A program made the translations under genes and the position numbers. This document shows positions 9,075-19,917 of a stretch of DNA of 40,851 nucleotides, one piece after another. Under the pieces are notes generated by a model that searched no databases, was not told the origin of the DNA, and saw only the letters and a list, made by a program, of their open reading frames with translations. Origin of the DNA: Staphylococcus coagulans (GTDB lineage Bacteria > Bacillota > Bacilli > Staphylococcales > Staphylococcaceae); the NCBI RefSeq assembly GCF_002901995.1, contig NZ_PPQN01000015.1, positions 1 to 40,851 on the forward strand. Reading direction: 5' to 3'. Every line of letters begins with the position of its first letter. Positions within the stretch are counted from its first letter, which is position 1.

Positions 9075-11537
9075 ATGTTATTTGGAAGATTAACAGAACG
9101 TGCGCAGCGTGTTTTAGCACATGCACAAGAAGAGGCAATTCGCTTAAATCACTCTAATATTGGAACAGAGCATTTACTACTAGGTTTAATGAAAGAACCA
9201 GAAGGTATTGCGGCAAAAGTATTAGAAAGTTTTGATATTACAGAAGATAAAGTTGTTGCAGAAGTAGAAAAATTGATTGGACATGGTCAAGAACAAATGG
9301 GCGCGTTACACTATACACCACGCGCTAAAAAGGTCATTGAACTTTCAATGGATGAAGCACGTAAATTACAGCACAACTTTGTAGGAACAGAGCACATTTT
9401 ACTTGGCTTAATCCGTGAAAACGAAGGTGTAGCTGCACGTGTATTTGCAAACTTAGATTTAAATATTACTAAAGCACGTGCACAAGTTGTTAAAGCGTTA
9501 GGTAGCCCAGAAATGTCTAATAAAGGTGCACAAGCAGCTAAATCAAACAACACACCAACTTTAGATGGATTAGCAAGAGATTTAACAGTTATTGCTAAAG
9601 ACGGTACGTTAGATCCAGTGGTAGGCCGAAATGCTGAAATTACACGTGTGATTGAAGTGTTAAGTCGACGTACAAAAAACAATCCTGTTCTTATCGGTGA
9701 ACCTGGGGTAGGTAAAACTGCTATTGCGGAAGGTCTTGCTCAAGCAATCGTCAACAATGAAGTCCCAGAAACATTAAAAGATAAACGTGTCATGTCTTTA
9801 GATATGGGAACTGTTGTCGCAGGTACAAAATACCGTGGTGAGTTTGAAGAACGTCTTAAGAAAGTAATGGAAGAAATTCACCAAGCAGGCAATGTCATTT
9901 TATTCATTGACGAATTGCATACACTCATTGGTGCGGGTGGTGCAGAAGGTGCAATTGACGCCTCAAATATTTTAAAACCTGCCCTTGCACGTGGTGAACT
10001 ACAATGTATTGGTGCCACAACATTAGATGAGTACCGTAAACACATCGAAAAAGATGCTGCACTTGAACGACGTTTCCAACCAGTACAAGTAGATGAACCA
10101 AGTGTTACGGATACAATTGAAATTTTAAAAGGCTTACGTGATCGTTATGAAGCACACCACAGAATTAACATTTCCGACGAAGCGATTGAAGCTGCTGCAA
10201 AATTAAGTAATCGTTATGTACAAGATCGTTTCTTACCAGATAAAGCGATTGATTTAATTGATGAAGCTAGTTCAAAAGTACGCTTAAAAAGCCATACAAC
10301 ACCAACAAGCTTAAAAGAGATTGAAGTACAAATTGAACAAGTGAAAAAAGAAAAAGATGCTGCAGTCCACGCACAAGAATTCGAAAATGCTGCAAATCTA
10401 AGAGATAAGCAAACAAAATTAGAAACGCAGTACGAAGAAGCTAAAAATGAATGGAAAAATAACCAAGGTGGCCAACACACAACACTTGTCCCTGAAGATA
10501 TTGCAGAAGTTATTGCGGGTTGGACAGGTATTCCACTAACACGTTTGAACGAAACAGAATCAGATCGATTACTCAACTTGGAAGAAACATTACACCAACG
10601 TGTAATTGGTCAAGATGATGCAGTTGCTGCTATTTCTAAAGCAGTTCGTCGTGCGCGTGCAGGCTTAAAAGATCCTAAACGTCCAATTGGTAGCTTTATT
10701 TTCCTAGGACCAACAGGTGTAGGTAAAACAGAACTTGCGCGTGCATTAGCGCAATCTATGTTTGGTGAAGAAGATGCGATGATTCGCGTTGACATGAGTG
10801 AGTTTATGGAAAAACATGCAGTGAGTCGTTTGGTTGGTGCCCCTCCTGGATATGTAGGTCACGATGACGGAGGTCAATTAACTGAAAAAGTACGTCGTAA
10901 ACCATACTCAGTTATTTTATTTGATGAAATTGAAAAAGCGCACCCAGATGTATTTAACATCTTATTACAAGTGTTAGACGATGGTCACTTGACTGATACG
11001 AAAGGTCGCCGAGTAGATTTCAGAAATACAGTCATTATTATGACTTCTAACGTCGGTGCACAAGAATTGCAAGACCAACGATTTGCAGGCTTTGGTGGCA
11101 ATTCAGAAGGTAATGACTACGAAACAATTCGAAAAACAATGATGAAAGAATTGAAAAATGCGTTCCGTCCAGAGTTCTTAAACCGTGTTGACGACATCAT
11201 TGTATTCCACAAACTTAATAAAGAAGAATTGAAAGAAATCGTAACAATGATGGTAGGTAAATTAACAGATCGCTTATCTGAACAAAACATTCATGTGAGT
11301 GTTACAGATGCAGCGAAAAATAAAATTGCCGCTGAAGGTTATGATCCAGAATATGGTGCACGTCCATTAATTCGTGCAATTCAAAAAACAGTTGAAGATA
11401 ACTTAAGTGAGTTAATCTTAGAAGGTAAAGAATTAGAAGGTAAAAACGTTACTGTTGACTTTGACGGTGAATCTTTCCAATACGACATTTCTGAACGAGA
11501 ATCAGATCAAGCAACAACATCTGAAGCATCATCGTAA
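9075..11537 (+). CDS. clpC: ClpC, AAA+ unfoldase of the ClpCP protease
   Basis: An 820-residue HSP100 ATPase that unfolds proteins and feeds them to ClpP. It recognises phospho-arginine substrates and adaptors through its N-domain. Domains: paired Clp-N repeats (about 1-145), AAA-1 with Walker A GEPGVGKT (208-215) and Walker [11 protein letters not shown], a UVR-containing middle domain (about 410-450), and AAA-2 with GPTGVGKT (545-552). A C-terminal AGFGG loop near 671-675 corresponds to the ClpP-docking loop. TAGGAGG precedes the ATG. Last gene of the CtsR operon, 17 bp after mcsB, with a terminator behind it. Confidence 0.98.
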   Translation: MLFGRLTERAQRVLAHAQEEAIRLNHSNIGTEHLLLGLMKEPEGIAAKVLESFDITEDKVVAEVEKLIGHGQEQMGALHYTPRAKKVIELSMDEARKLQHNFVGTEHILLGLIRENEGVAARVFANLDLNITKARAQVVKALGSPEMSNKGAQAAKSNNTPTLDGLARDLTVIAKDGTLDPVVGRNAEITRVIEVLSRRTKNNPVLIGEPGVGKTAIAEGLAQAIVNNEVPETLKDKRVMSLDMGTVVAGTKYRGEFEERLKKVMEEIHQAGNVILFIDELHTLIGAGGAEGAIDASNILKPALARGELQCIGATTLDEYRKHIEKDAALERRFQPVQVDEPSVTDTIEILKGLRDRYEAHHRINISDEAIEAAAKLSNRYVQDRFLPDKAIDLIDEASSKVRLKSHTTPTSLKEIEVQIEQVKKEKDAAVHAQEFENAANLRDKQTKLETQYEEAKNEWKNNQGGQHTTLVPEDIAEVIAGWTGIPLTRLNETESDRLLNLEETLHQRVIGQDDAVAAISKAVRRARAGLKDPKRPIGSFIFLGPTGVGKTELARALAQSMFGEEDAMIRVDMSEFMEKHAVSRLVGAPPGYVGHDDGGQLTEKVRRKPYSVILFDEIEKAHPDVFNILLQVLDDGHLTDTKGRRVDFRNTVIIMTSNVGAQELQDQRFAGFGGNSEGNDYETIRKTMMKELKNAFRPEFLNRVDDIIVFHKLNKEELKEIVTMMVGKLTDRLSEQNIHVSVTDAAKNKIAAEGYDPEYGARPLIRAIQKTVEDNLSELILEGKELEGKNVTVDFDGESFQYDISERESDQATTSEASS

Positions 11538-11615
11538 AAATGTCTGAAAAGAACTGACGTATTTAAAGTGATTAAAAAGAGTGCATAACCATTTGCTTTT
11601 GAGTCACATGCTTTT

Positions 11616-11664
11616 AAGGAGACGATTAAATCTTATGATAAATAAGAGATCGTCTCCTTTTATG
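11616..11664 (+). terminator. Terminator of the ctsR-clpC operon
   Basis: An 11-bp outer stem (11616-11626 with 11649-11659) with an inner CTTAT/ATAAG helix, followed by TTTAT. It lies about 80 bp after clpC. Confidence 0.8.
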
Positions 11665-11966
11665 TTGTATTTATTAGAGTGATAGATATAAAATAGAAAA
11701 TCATTAGCATTGTTATCCTTTTGTTAAGTAGCTTTGTTTTTGTTCAAGTTGTCCAGTATCCGAATGCTTGCAACAGGCACACAAGTAAAGTTTAGATATG
11801 TATTAAAATCGACAATGGATACGGTGTTAATTGCGATGAACATTGAATGATTGCGCTTTATTTCATAGGTTGTAGTGTGAAGTACAACCAGCATTACGCA
11901 AAATTTGTCTTAAATCTTTAACAAGTATAAAATAGATATGTTATCCGAAGAGATGGGGGTGGCCTT
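11665..11966 (+). promoter_or_regulatory. radA upstream region with promoter and inverted repeat
   Basis: About 300 bp with no supported gene. A sigma-A-like promoter, TTGTCT (11905-11910), 17 bp, TAAAAT (11928-11933), lies close to radA. Just upstream is a perfect 7-bp inverted repeat (11868-11874 with 11883-11889, 8-nt loop) with no T-run after it. It may be an operator. Nothing else was recognised from 11665 to 11867. Confidence 0.55.
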
Positions 11967-13337
11967 GTGGCGAAAAAGAAAGTGATATTTGAATGTACAG
12001 CTTGTGGTTATCAATCTCCAAAATGGATGGGCAAATGCCCAAATTGTGGTGCATGGAATACAATGGAAGAGTCGATAGAACAAAAAGTAGCGAGCCCTAA
12101 ACATGGGGTCAGATCTCAAAAAACGAGTACTTCCAAAATTCAAAAACTAAATGAAATTAAACAAGAACAAGCACCGCGTATCCTAACAAATAGTGATGAG
12201 TTTAACCGTGTACTCGGTGGAGGTATCGTAGAAGGATCGCTTGTTCTCATTGGTGGTGACCCAGGTATAGGGAAATCAACGCTGTTATTACAAATGTGTG
12301 CAGCACTGTCCCAAAGTAAAAATGTATTATATATTACAGGTGAGGAGTCACTTAATCAAACAAAGTTAAGGGCGGATCGACTTGACGAAGATGCGAGTCA
12401 ATTGAATGTTTTTGCTGAGACCGACTTAGAAGTGATTCATGAAGCAGTGAAGAAAATTGAACCGGAGCTTATTGTAGTGGACTCAATTCAAACGATTTAT
12501 CATCCAGAGATTAGTTCGGCTCCAGGATCCGTGTCACAAGTTCGTGAAAGTACACAAAGCTTAATGCATATTGCAAAACAAATGAATATTGCTACTTTCA
12601 TTGTAGGACATGTGACAAAAGAAGGCCAAATTGCTGGACCGCGTTTGTTAGAACACATGGTGGATACGGTGTTGTATTTCGAAGGCGATGAACATCATGC
12701 TTATCGTATTTTAAGAGCTGTTAAAAACCGTTTTGGTTCTACGAATGAAATGGGCATATTCGAAATGAAACAATCCGGATTGAAAAGTGTATTGAACCCA
12801 TCAGAGATGTTTTTAGAAGAGCGTTCTACCAATGTACCTGGCTCAACGATCGTTGCGACGATGGAAGGGACACGTCCATTACTTATTGAAGTACAATCAC
12901 TCGTTACGCCGACGACATTTAATAATCCTAGACGAATGGCTACAGGCATAGATCACAATCGCTTGAGTTTATTAATGGCAGTGTTAGAGAAAAAAGAAGG
13001 CTATTTATTACAACAACAAGACGCCTATATTAAAGTAGCAGGAGGCGTGAAGTTGTCTGAGCCAGCAGTGGACTTAAGTATTATTATCGCAACAGCATCA
13101 AGTTTTAAAGACCAAGCTGTCGATGGATTAGATTGTTTTATTGGAGAAGTTGGATTAACAGGGGAAGTACGACGCGTTTCCCGTATCGAACAACGGGTAC
13201 AAGAAGCGGCAAAACTCGGTTTTAAACGTGTGATCTTACCTAAAACAAATATAGGGGGATGGCAATTCCCGCAAGGTATTGAAGTGATTGGTGTTTCTAC
13301 TGTAAATGAAGCATTAAAATATGCCATAAAAAAATAG
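11967..13337 (+). CDS. radA: RadA, DNA repair/recombination ATPase
   Basis: A 456-residue RecA-related protein that helps branch migration and processing of recombination intermediates. A C4 zinc finger is at the N-terminus (C10, C13, C24, C27). Walker A is [10 protein letters not shown] (96-105) and Walker B is LIVVDSIQT. The RadA-specific KNRFG motif is at 253-257. The C-terminal third is the Lon-protease-like domain, which lacks protease function in this family ([16 protein letters not shown]). The start is GTG with a G-rich GGGGGTGG upstream. yacL follows 16 bp later, so this gene heads a unit running through ispF. Confidence 0.96.
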   Translation: MAKKKVIFECTACGYQSPKWMGKCPNCGAWNTMEESIEQKVASPKHGVRSQKTSTSKIQKLNEIKQEQAPRILTNSDEFNRVLGGGIVEGSLVLIGGDPGIGKSTLLLQMCAALSQSKNVLYITGEESLNQTKLRADRLDEDASQLNVFAETDLEVIHEAVKKIEPELIVVDSIQTIYHPEISSAPGSVSQVRESTQSLMHIAKQMNIATFIVGHVTKEGQIAGPRLLEHMVDTVLYFEGDEHHAYRILRAVKNRFGSTNEMGIFEMKQSGLKSVLNPSEMFLEERSTNVPGSTIVATMEGTRPLLIEVQSLVTPTTFNNPRRMATGIDHNRLSLLMAVLEKKEGYLLQQQDAYIKVAGGVKLSEPAVDLSIIIATASSFKDQAVDGLDCFIGEVGLTGEVRRVSRIEQRVQEAAKLGFKRVILPKTNIGGWQFPQGIEVIGVSTVNEALKYAIKK

Positions 13338-13353
13338 AAAGGAGGGAGGAAAA

Positions 13354-14415
13354 ATGGATTTTGTCAAACTGCTCGTTATCCTATCGTACATTGTTATCGG
13401 GAGTGTCTTAGGCATTGTATTGATTCCTGAGATTGTTGTAGACTTTGAAGTCAGTCATCCACCGATGATAGAAAATAGCTATTTTGCAGCGTTTATGGGT
13501 ACAGTTTTGATGTTTTTATTATTTGGTTGGTTTATTCCACGTATTGCATATGCTATTAAAGACTTAGAGCAATTTGTGTTAGGATACAGTGCGATTGAAA
13601 TTATATTTGCGACAATTGGTCTGTTTATGGGCTTGCTCATTTCTGTTATGATTTCTTTTATTTTAGAATTTATTGGGACAGACTTTATTAATCGTATTAT
13701 CCCGATTATTTTAACTTTAATTTTAAGTTATTTAGGTTTCCAATTCGGTCTTAAAAAACGAGATGAAATGTTGCTGTTTTTACCGGAAAACATGGCACGT
13801 TCGATGGCAATTAGCGCGCGTAACGCTGTACCGAAAATTATTGATACGAGCGCAATTATAGACGGTAGAATATTAAAAATTATGGAAGCGGGCTTTATAG
13901 ATGGTGAGATTTTAATTCCGCAAGGTGTGATTAACGAGTTGCAAGTTGTGGCTGATGCTAATGATAGTATTAAACGTGACAAAGGGCGTCGTGGCTTAGA
14001 GATTCTTAATGCGATTCATATGTCAAAACATCCGACACGTATTGTTCATCCACAGCGAAGTCATCATGATATTGATGATTTACTCGTAAGATTGGCGCAA
14101 CATTATCGTGCTCACGTGATTACAACGGATTATAATTTAAACAAAGTTTGTAGTATTCAAGGCATTAAAGTGTTGAATGTTAATGATTTATCAGACGCAA
14201 TTCGTCCAGAAGTGCATCAAGGAGACCGATTTGACCTTATGATAACTAAAGTAGGTAAAGAACCGGGTCAAGGTGTAGGTTATTTTGATGACGGAACGAT
14301 GGTCGTGGTCGACGATGCGAAGCAATATATTAATCAAACGATTCCTTTGGAAGTGATTAGTATGTTACAGACAGCTTCTGGGCGCATCATATTTGCAAAA
14401 AAGGTGGAGGAATAA
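13354..14415 (+). CDS. yacL: YacL, membrane-anchored PIN/TRAM domain protein
   Basis: A 353-residue protein with four hydrophobic segments in the first ~130 residues. A PIN-type nuclease fold follows (IIDTSAIIDGRI, GVINELQVVAD, HDIDDLLVRLAQ, ITTDYNLNKV) with the acidic residues expected to bind metal. A TRAM domain lies at about 290-353 (GKEPGQGVGYFDDGTMVVVDDA). Family members are conserved in Firmicutes next to radA, but their RNA target is not well defined. AAAGGAGGGAGG precedes the ATG. Its stop codon abuts the ispD start with no gap. Confidence 0.9.
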   Translation: MDFVKLLVILSYIVIGSVLGIVLIPEIVVDFEVSHPPMIENSYFAAFMGTVLMFLLFGWFIPRIAYAIKDLEQFVLGYSAIEIIFATIGLFMGLLISVMISFILEFIGTDFINRIIPIILTLILSYLGFQFGLKKRDEMLLFLPENMARSMAISARNAVPKIIDTSAIIDGRILKIMEAGFIDGEILIPQGVINELQVVADANDSIKRDKGRRGLEILNAIHMSKHPTRIVHPQRSHHDIDDLLVRLAQHYRAHVITTDYNLNKVCSIQGIKVLNVNDLSDAIRPEVHQGDRFDLMITKVGKEPGQGVGYFDDGTMVVVDDAKQYINQTIPLEVISMLQTASGRIIFAKKVEE

Positions 14416-15114
14416 ATGACAAATTATCATGTGATCATACCGGCAGCAGGTACTGGAAATCGAATGGGACGTGCTTATAATAAATTATTGATTCGTGTTG
14501 CAGGTCGTACAATTTTAGAACATACGATAGACGTATTTCAAAAAGATGATCAATGTGAAAGCATTTATTTAGCCATCCATCCAAGAGACCGTGAGCGATT
14601 ACAAAATATTTTAGCGCCTTATAATAAAATTAAAGGCTTAATTGAAGGCGGGAAAGAACGCCAAGAAAGCATTCATAAAGTTATCCAACATATGAATGTG
14701 GCTAAAGATGAAGTTGTACTCGTCCATGATGGCGCGAGACCTTTTATTACACACCAAACCATTAAAGAGGTTACTTTAGCAATCGAAGCATATGGCGCGG
14801 CTATTGTAGGTGTTAAAGCGAAAGACACGATTAAATTGGTTCAAAATCAGTTTGTGTCACAAACTTTAGACCGTTCCGCTTTATGGCAAGTTCAAACACC
14901 ACAGGGTTCTAAATTTCAGCATTTAAAAACAGCCTATGATGATGCGGCGGCTAAAAAAATCAATGGCACTGATGACGCCTCGCTTTTAGAAGCTTCTGGT
15001 CAGCCGATTTATATGGTTGAAGGTGACTATGATAATATTAAAGTAACGACGGAAGAAGACCTTACATATGCGCAAGCAATATTTGATAAAAGGAGAAAAG
15101 AAAATCATGTATAG
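14416..15114 (+). CDS. ispD: IspD, 2-C-methyl-D-erythritol 4-phosphate cytidylyltransferase
   Basis: A 232-residue nucleotidyltransferase of the MEP isoprenoid pathway that couples CTP to MEP. Motifs: [12 protein letters not shown] near the N-terminus with the downstream lysine in [13 protein letters not shown], the QTPQ segment and [10 protein letters not shown]. An alternative would be TarI-type ribitol-phosphate cytidylyltransferase, a close relative in staphylococci. The direct overlap with ispF, its pathway partner, decides for IspD. GTGGAGGAA precedes the ATG. The gene overlaps ispF by eight bases. Confidence 0.92.
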   Translation: MTNYHVIIPAAGTGNRMGRAYNKLLIRVAGRTILEHTIDVFQKDDQCESIYLAIHPRDRERLQNILAPYNKIKGLIEGGKERQESIHKVIQHMNVAKDEVVLVHDGARPFITHQTIKEVTLAIEAYGAAIVGVKAKDTIKLVQNQFVSQTLDRSALWQVQTPQGSKFQHLKTAYDDAAAKKINGTDDASLLEASGQPIYMVEGDYDNIKVTTEEDLTYAQAIFDKRRKENHV

Positions 15115-15586
15115 AGTTGGATTAGGTTATGACGTTCATGCTTTTGACGAAACGCGCCCATTAATTATCGGTGGAATTGAAGTTCCGCATACACACGGGT
15201 TAAAAGGCCACAGCGATGCCGATGTTTTACTTCATGCTATCACTGACGCTATGTTAGGTGCATGTGCACTAGGAGATATTGGAAAATTATTCCCTGACAC
15301 AGACCCACAGTTCAAAGATGCAGATTCTAAAAAGTTGTTAGTCGCTGCATATGAACAAGTTAAAGATGAAGGCTATATTATTAATAATATTGACGCAACC
15401 ATCATTGCTGAGCGCCCTAAATTCCGCCCTTATATTGATGAAATGCGTGCTGTCATTGCTGATTTGTTTGAAGTCGCAATACAACAAGTCAATGTAAAAG
15501 CAACGACAAGTGAAAAGTTAGGTTTTACAGGTCGTCAAGAAGGTATCGCAGCACAAGCAATCGTATCCTTAACAACGCAAGCATAG
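15107..15586 (+). CDS. ispF: IspF, 2-C-methyl-D-erythritol 2,4-cyclodiphosphate synthase
   Basis: A 159-residue enzyme that closes the cyclodiphosphate in the MEP pathway, releasing CMP; it acts as a trimer with zinc at subunit interfaces. The metal ligands D9 and H11 (GYDVHAF) and H43 ([12 protein letters not shown]) are present. So are LKGHSDAD, the [16 protein letters not shown] signature and the usual length. The start at 15107 gives the standard N-terminus [13 protein letters not shown], with AGGAG 11 bases upstream. The frame extends 39 bases further up, but inside ispD. IspF has no role outside the MEP pathway, so it is the firmest evidence of that pathway here. Confidence 0.97.
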   Translation: MYRVGLGYDVHAFDETRPLIIGGIEVPHTHGLKGHSDADVLLHAITDAMLGACALGDIGKLFPDTDPQFKDADSKKLLVAAYEQVKDEGYIINNIDATIIAERPKFRPYIDEMRAVIADLFEVAIQQVNVKATTSEKLGFTGRQEGIAAQAIVSLTTQA

Positions 15587-15619
15587 TTGAAAGTAACATA
15601 TACACAATATCCTATGACA

Positions 15620-15628
15620 TGTTATAAT
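15620..15628 (+). promoter_or_regulatory. Extended -10 promoter candidate for gltX
   Basis: TGT followed by a perfect TATAAT (15623-15628), i.e. an extended -10 element, 35 bp before gltX. There is no good -35 box, which extended -10 promoters can do without. Confidence 0.55.
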
Positions 15629-15662
15629 TAAAAAATTGAAGAACAAAACAGGAGTGAACGAA

Positions 15663-17117
15663 ATGAGTAACCGAGTAAGAGTCAGATATGCACCAAGCCC
15701 AACAGGTTATTTGCATATCGGTAACGCACGTACTGCATTATTTAACTATTTATTCGCGAAACACTATGATGGAGATTTTGTGATTCGTATTGAAGACACG
15801 GATACTAAGCGTAACCTTGCCGATGGTGAAGCTTCACAATTTGAAAATTTAAAATGGTTAGGTTTAGATTGGGATGAATCTGTGGATCAAGATAAAGGTT
15901 ATGGTCCATATCGTCAATCTGAACGTGGTCACATTTATCAACCTCTTGTGGATCAATTGTTAGCTGAAGACAAAGCGTACAAATGTTACATGACGGAAGA
16001 AGAATTAGAAGCAGAGCGTCAAGCACAAATCGAACGCGGTGAGATGCCACGTTATGGTGGTAAACATGCCCATCTAACAGAAGAAGAAAGACAGCAATTT
16101 GAAGCAGAGGGACGTAAGCCTGCTATTCGTTTACGTGTACCACAAAATAAAACATATCAGTTCGATGACATGGTGAAAGGGACAGTTTCTTTTGAATCTG
16201 ATAACTTCGGCGACTGGGTAATTGTGAAAAAAGATGGTATTCCAACATACAACTTTGCAGTTGCTGTAGATGATCACTATATGGAAATTACAGATGTGAT
16301 TCGTGGCGATGACCATATTTCTAACACACCGAAACAATTAATGATTTATGAAACATTTGGTTGGGAACCGCCTCGTTTTGCACATATGACATTAATCGTG
16401 AATGAGCAACGCAAAAAGTTAAGCAAACGTGACGGTCAAATTTTACAGTTTATTGAGCAATATAAAGAATTAGGTTATTTACCAGAAGCATTATTCAACT
16501 TTATCGCATTATTAGGATGGTCTCCTGAAGGTGAAGAAGAAATCTTTTCTAAAGAACAATTGATCGATATCTTTACTGAAAAGCGTCTATCAAAATCACC
16601 TGCATTTTTCGATAAACAAAAATTGGCTTGGATTAACAACCAATACATGAAAGAAAAAGATTCGGAAACAGTTTTTGAAATGACATTACCGCATATGATT
16701 AAAGCTGGTTTGATACCTGAATCACCATCAGAAGCTGAATTAGACTGGGGACGTAAGCTCGTGGCACTTTATCAAGAACAAATGAGCTATGCTGGAGAAA
16801 TCGTACCTTTATCAGAGCTATTTTTCCGAGACGAAAAAGAATTAGACGAAGCTTCACAAGAAGTGTTGAATGGTGAACAAGTTCCTGAATTAATGCATGC
16901 ACTATATGGTAAATTAGAAGCGTTAGAGCCATTTGAAGCCGCTGAAATTAAAAAGAAAATTAAAGAAGTCCAAAAAGAAACTGGCATTAAAGGTAAACAA
17001 CTCTTCATGCCAATTCGTGTTGCGGTAACTGGACAAATGCATGGACCAGAATTGCCGAATACAATGGAAGTGCTTGGCAAAACAAAAGTACTTCGTCGAA
17101 TTAATCAATTATTGTAA
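15663..17117 (+). CDS. gltX: Glutamyl-tRNA synthetase
   Basis: A 484-residue class I aminoacyl-tRNA synthetase. The HIGH motif appears as HIGN (18-21, within [14 protein letters not shown]). The KMSKS motif appears as KLSKR (252-256). In Firmicutes this enzyme normally also charges tRNA-Gln with glutamate for later amidation; no separate GlnRS is seen here, though a window cannot prove absence. The start at 15663 has AGGAGTGA upstream and gives the family N-terminus; nine extra in-frame residues upstream are not family-like. A hairpin about 90 bp downstream may end it. Confidence 0.97.
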   Translation: MSNRVRVRYAPSPTGYLHIGNARTALFNYLFAKHYDGDFVIRIEDTDTKRNLADGEASQFENLKWLGLDWDESVDQDKGYGPYRQSERGHIYQPLVDQLLAEDKAYKCYMTEEELEAERQAQIERGEMPRYGGKHAHLTEEERQQFEAEGRKPAIRLRVPQNKTYQFDDMVKGTVSFESDNFGDWVIVKKDGIPTYNFAVAVDDHYMEITDVIRGDDHISNTPKQLMIYETFGWEPPRFAHMTLIVNEQRKKLSKRDGQILQFIEQYKELGYLPEALFNFIALLGWSPEGEEEIFSKEQLIDIFTEKRLSKSPAFFDKQKLAWINNQYMKEKDSETVFEMTLPHMIKAGLIPESPSEAELDWGRKLVALYQEQMSYAGEIVPLSELFFRDEKELDEASQEVLNGEQVPELMHALYGKLEALEPFEAAEIKKKIKEVQKETGIKGKQLFMPIRVAVTGQMHGPELPNTMEVLGKTKVLRRINQLL

Positions 17118-17202
17118 TGACTGGCTTAATTATAAAATGAGGCTTAAAGAGCGATTTAGATTGTTTTCAAGCCGTTTCCAAATTTATAACTTGATATCAC
17201 GT

Positions 17203-17238
17203 TCAAAATCCACTACCATAAAGGTGGATTTTGATTTG
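17203..17238 (+). terminator. Hairpin after gltX
   Basis: A perfect 11-bp stem (17203-17213 with 17224-17234), a 10-nt loop and a short T-rich tail. It is a plausible but weak terminator of gltX. A possible TTGATA-17-TACCAT promoter for the T-box leader (17191-17219) overlaps its left arm, so terminator and promoter may share bases. Confidence 0.5.
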
Positions 17239-17455
17239 AATAAAGGATTAGTAGGCAAATTGCGTGTTTTAGAGAGTGTACGGTTGCTGCAAGTACATCA
17301 CAAAATTTGTTGAATGCACCTTTATTAAGAAGAATTAAATAATTAATGAGTGAGTAGGTCAAAGAGAATTGAATGATTCTCGTCGATATACTAATTGAGA
17401 GTGGAACCGTGCTTAAGCACCTCTGACATAATTTATGTCAGAGGTGTTTTTTATA
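17239..17455 (+). promoter_or_regulatory. Cysteine-specific T-box leader of cysE-cysS
   Basis: A transcription-attenuating T-box riboswitch. The Stem I base pairs 17239-17246 with 17319-17326. Inside it are the AGAGAG motif (17271-17276), GGTTG (17282-17286) and the specifier context GAA-TGC-ACC with TGC at 17315-17317, which reads tRNA-Cys. The T-box element TGGAACCGTG is at 17402-17411. The terminator is a 12-bp stem (17418-17429 with 17435-17446) followed by TTTTTT. Uncharged tRNA-Cys should favour read-through into cysE, which makes O-acetylserine for cysteine, and cysS, which charges the tRNA. Confidence 0.93.
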
Positions 17456-17492
17456 CTAAGGAATAAGAATAACCATTTTAGGAGGGAATACA

Positions 17493-18134
17493 GTGATCAA
17501 ACGAATGATGGATGATGTGAAAATGGTCTTTGAACAAGACCCAGCAGCGCGTTCAACTTTTGAAGTGATTACAACATACGCGGGCTTGCATGCCGTGTGG
17601 AGTCATCTTATTGCACATCGTTTATATAATAAAAAACGCTTCACATTAGCGCGTGTCATATCTCAAGTTTCTCGCTTTTTTACAGGTATAGAAATCCATC
17701 CAGGCGCTAAAATTGGACGTCGTCTTTTTATCGATCATGGCATGGGTGTCGTTATCGGAGAGACATGTACAATAGGTGATAACGTAACGATTTACCAAGG
17801 TGTGACTTTAGGAGGGACTGGGAAAGAAAAAGGTAAAAGACACCCTGATATCGGAGACAATGTCTTGATTGCAGCAGGGGCTAAAGTATTAGGAAATATT
17901 AAAGTAGACTCGAATGTCAACATCGGTGCCAACTCTGTTGTATTAAGAAATGTGCCTAGTTATACAACTGTTGTAGGCATTCCTGGTCGTGTGGTAAAAC
18001 AAGACGGCATTCGCACCGGTAAAACGTTTGATCATCTCAATTTGCCTGACCCTATTTATGAACAACTCAAGCAGCTTGAGCGACAACTTGAACAAACTAA
18101 AAATGGAGAGATTAAAGATGATTACATTATATAA
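17493..18134 (+). CDS. cysE: Serine O-acetyltransferase
   Basis: A 213-residue enzyme that acetylates serine with acetyl-CoA, the first step of cysteine synthesis. It has the N-terminal helical domain and a C-terminal left-handed beta-helix of hexapeptide repeats ([41 protein letters not shown]..., [17 protein letters not shown]). The catalytic histidine is expected in [13 protein letters not shown]. The GTG start is chosen because AGGAGGG lies six bases upstream. It follows a cysteine T-box and overlaps cysS by 17 bases. Confidence 0.96.
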   Translation: MIKRMMDDVKMVFEQDPAARSTFEVITTYAGLHAVWSHLIAHRLYNKKRFTLARVISQVSRFFTGIEIHPGAKIGRRLFIDHGMGVVIGETCTIGDNVTIYQGVTLGGTGKEKGKRHPDIGDNVLIAAGAKVLGNIKVDSNVNIGANSVVLRNVPSYTTVVGIPGRVVKQDGIRTGKTFDHLNLPDPIYEQLKQLERQLEQTKNGEIKDDYII

Positions 18135-19518
18135 TACACTAACGCGTCAGAAAGAAACTTTTAAACCGATTGAACCTGGGAAAGTCAAAATGTACGTTTG
18201 CGGACCGACTGTTTACAATTACATTCATATTGGAAATGCACGTCCAGCTATTAATTATGATGTTGTCAGACGCTATTTCGAATATAAAGGTTATGAAGTG
18301 AATTATGTATCAAATTTCACAGATGTCGATGACAAACTTATTAAACGCTCTCAAGAACTCGGGGAAACAGTACCTGAAATTGCAGATCGTTATATAAAAG
18401 CATTCCACGAAGATACGGGCGCATTAAATGTCAAGCCCGCAACATGCAACCCACGCGTTATGGAGCATATGGATGATATTATCCAATTTATTCAAAATTT
18501 AATAGATGAAGGCTATGCTTACGAAAGTGGCGGAGATGTATACTTCAGAACGCGCAAATTTGATGGTTATGGAAAGTTAAGTCATCAATCTATCGATGAT
18601 TTGAAAATTGGTGCTCGGATTGAACAAGGTGAACAAAAAGAAGAAGCTTTAGACTTCACTTTGTGGAAAAAAGCAAAACCGGGTGAAATCAGTTGGGAAA
18701 GTCCGTTTGGTACAGGACGTCCGGGTTGGCATATCGAATGCTCAGTTATGGCCTATGAAAAACTAGGCGCAACGATTGATATCCACGCTGGTGGCAGTGA
18801 TTTACAATTCCCTCATCATGAAAATGAAATTGCACAATCAGAAGCGCATAATCATGCACCATTTGCAAACTATTGGATGCATAACGGCTTTATTAATATC
18901 GACAACGAAAAAATGAGTAAATCATTAGGTAACTTTATTTTAGTTCACGATATTATTAAAGAGGTCGATCCAGATGTATTGCGTTTCTTTATGATCAGCG
19001 TACATTATAGAAGTCCAATTAACTATAACATCGAGCGTGTAGAAGCGGCACGTAGTGGTCTTGAGCGTATTCGTAACAGTTATCAAGCCCTTATTGAACG
19101 AGAAGCGGTTGCTACAGATCTTGTAGACGATACGAATTATTTAGAACAAATTGAACAAGTACTTGAGCAATTTGAAAAAGTGATGGACGATGATTTTAAT
19201 ACAGCGAATGCCATTACAGCGTGGTATGATTTAGTTAAGCTTACAAATAAATACATGTTAGAAGATAATACGTCGACACAAGTGATTCAACGTTTTAAAG
19301 AAGTCTTCCAAATTTTTAGTGAGGTACTGGGTATTCCACTCACTTCTCAAAAAGATGAGCAACTGCTTGATGAAGAGATTGAAAAATTAATTGAAGAGCG
19401 AAATGAAGCTAGAAAAGCTAAAGATTTTGCACGTGCAGACGAAATTCGTGATCAACTAAAAGCACAAAATATTATTCTTGAAGATACACCACAGGGCGTG
19501 AGATTTAAACGTGGCTAA
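18118..19518 (+). CDS. cysS: Cysteinyl-tRNA synthetase
   Basis: A 466-residue class I synthetase. The zinc ligand C28 (YVCGPTVY), the HIGH-type HIGN (37-40), the second zinc cysteine region [20 protein letters not shown] and KMSKS (265-269) are all present. The C-terminus carries the helical anticodon-binding part. The frame runs 90 bases further upstream inside cysE, but the family N-terminus [13 protein letters not shown] fixes the start at 18118, with GGAGAG in front. Translation is coupled to cysE and then mrnC, which starts eight bases before the stop. Confidence 0.97.
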   Translation: MITLYNTLTRQKETFKPIEPGKVKMYVCGPTVYNYIHIGNARPAINYDVVRRYFEYKGYEVNYVSNFTDVDDKLIKRSQELGETVPEIADRYIKAFHEDTGALNVKPATCNPRVMEHMDDIIQFIQNLIDEGYAYESGGDVYFRTRKFDGYGKLSHQSIDDLKIGARIEQGEQKEEALDFTLWKKAKPGEISWESPFGTGRPGWHIECSVMAYEKLGATIDIHAGGSDLQFPHHENEIAQSEAHNHAPFANYWMHNGFINIDNEKMSKSLGNFILVHDIIKEVDPDVLRFFMISVHYRSPINYNIERVEAARSGLERIRNSYQALIEREAVATDLVDDTNYLEQIEQVLEQFEKVMDDDFNTANAITAWYDLVKLTNKYMLEDNTSTQVIQRFKEVFQIFSEVLGIPLTSQKDEQLLDEEIEKLIEERNEARKAKDFARADEIRDQLKAQNIILEDTPQGVRFKRG

Positions 19519-19912
19519 TGACATCAACAAAAAATTATTAAATCCACTCTCTTTAGCATATGTGGGCGATGCTGTTTTAGATCAGCACGTCCGTACATAT
19601 ATCATTCTCAAATTACAGAGCAAACCGAACCGCTTGCATCAAGAAGCGAAAAGATTTGTCTCAGCTAAAAGTCAGGCTGCAACACTTGAAGCTTTAATTG
19701 AAAACAATTGGTTTACAGAAGAAGAACGAGATATCATTCGACGTGGACGTAATGCTAAAAGTTATACAAAAGCGAAAAACACAGATATTCAAACCTATCG
19801 AAAAAGTTCTGGCTTAGAAGCACTGATTGGCTATTTATATTTAGATCAACAAAATGCGAGACTGGAAGCATTATTAACGACAATAGTTGAATATGTAGAA
19901 GAAAGGCGTTGA
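19511..19912 (+). CDS. mrnC: Mini-ribonuclease 3
   Basis: A 133-residue protein formed by an RNase III catalytic domain alone, without a double-stranded RNA-binding domain. In Bacillus the family matures the ends of 23S rRNA. The signature [14 protein letters not shown] carries conserved acidic residues, and the second helix region [15 protein letters not shown] supplies the other metal-binding glutamate. GTG start, overlapping the cysS end by eight bases. Confidence 0.94.
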   Translation: MANDINKKLLNPLSLAYVGDAVLDQHVRTYIILKLQSKPNRLHQEAKRFVSAKSQAATLEALIENNWFTEEERDIIRRGRNAKSYTKAKNTDIQTYRKSSGLEALIGYLYLDQQNARLEALLTTIVEYVEERR

Positions 19913-19917
19913 ATGAA

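Noticed and set aside
17041..17313. A 90-residue plus-strand open frame spanning the gltX end and the T-box
   Set aside because: It overlaps gltX in another frame and runs into the T-box Stem I; it has no ribosome site and low-complexity content.
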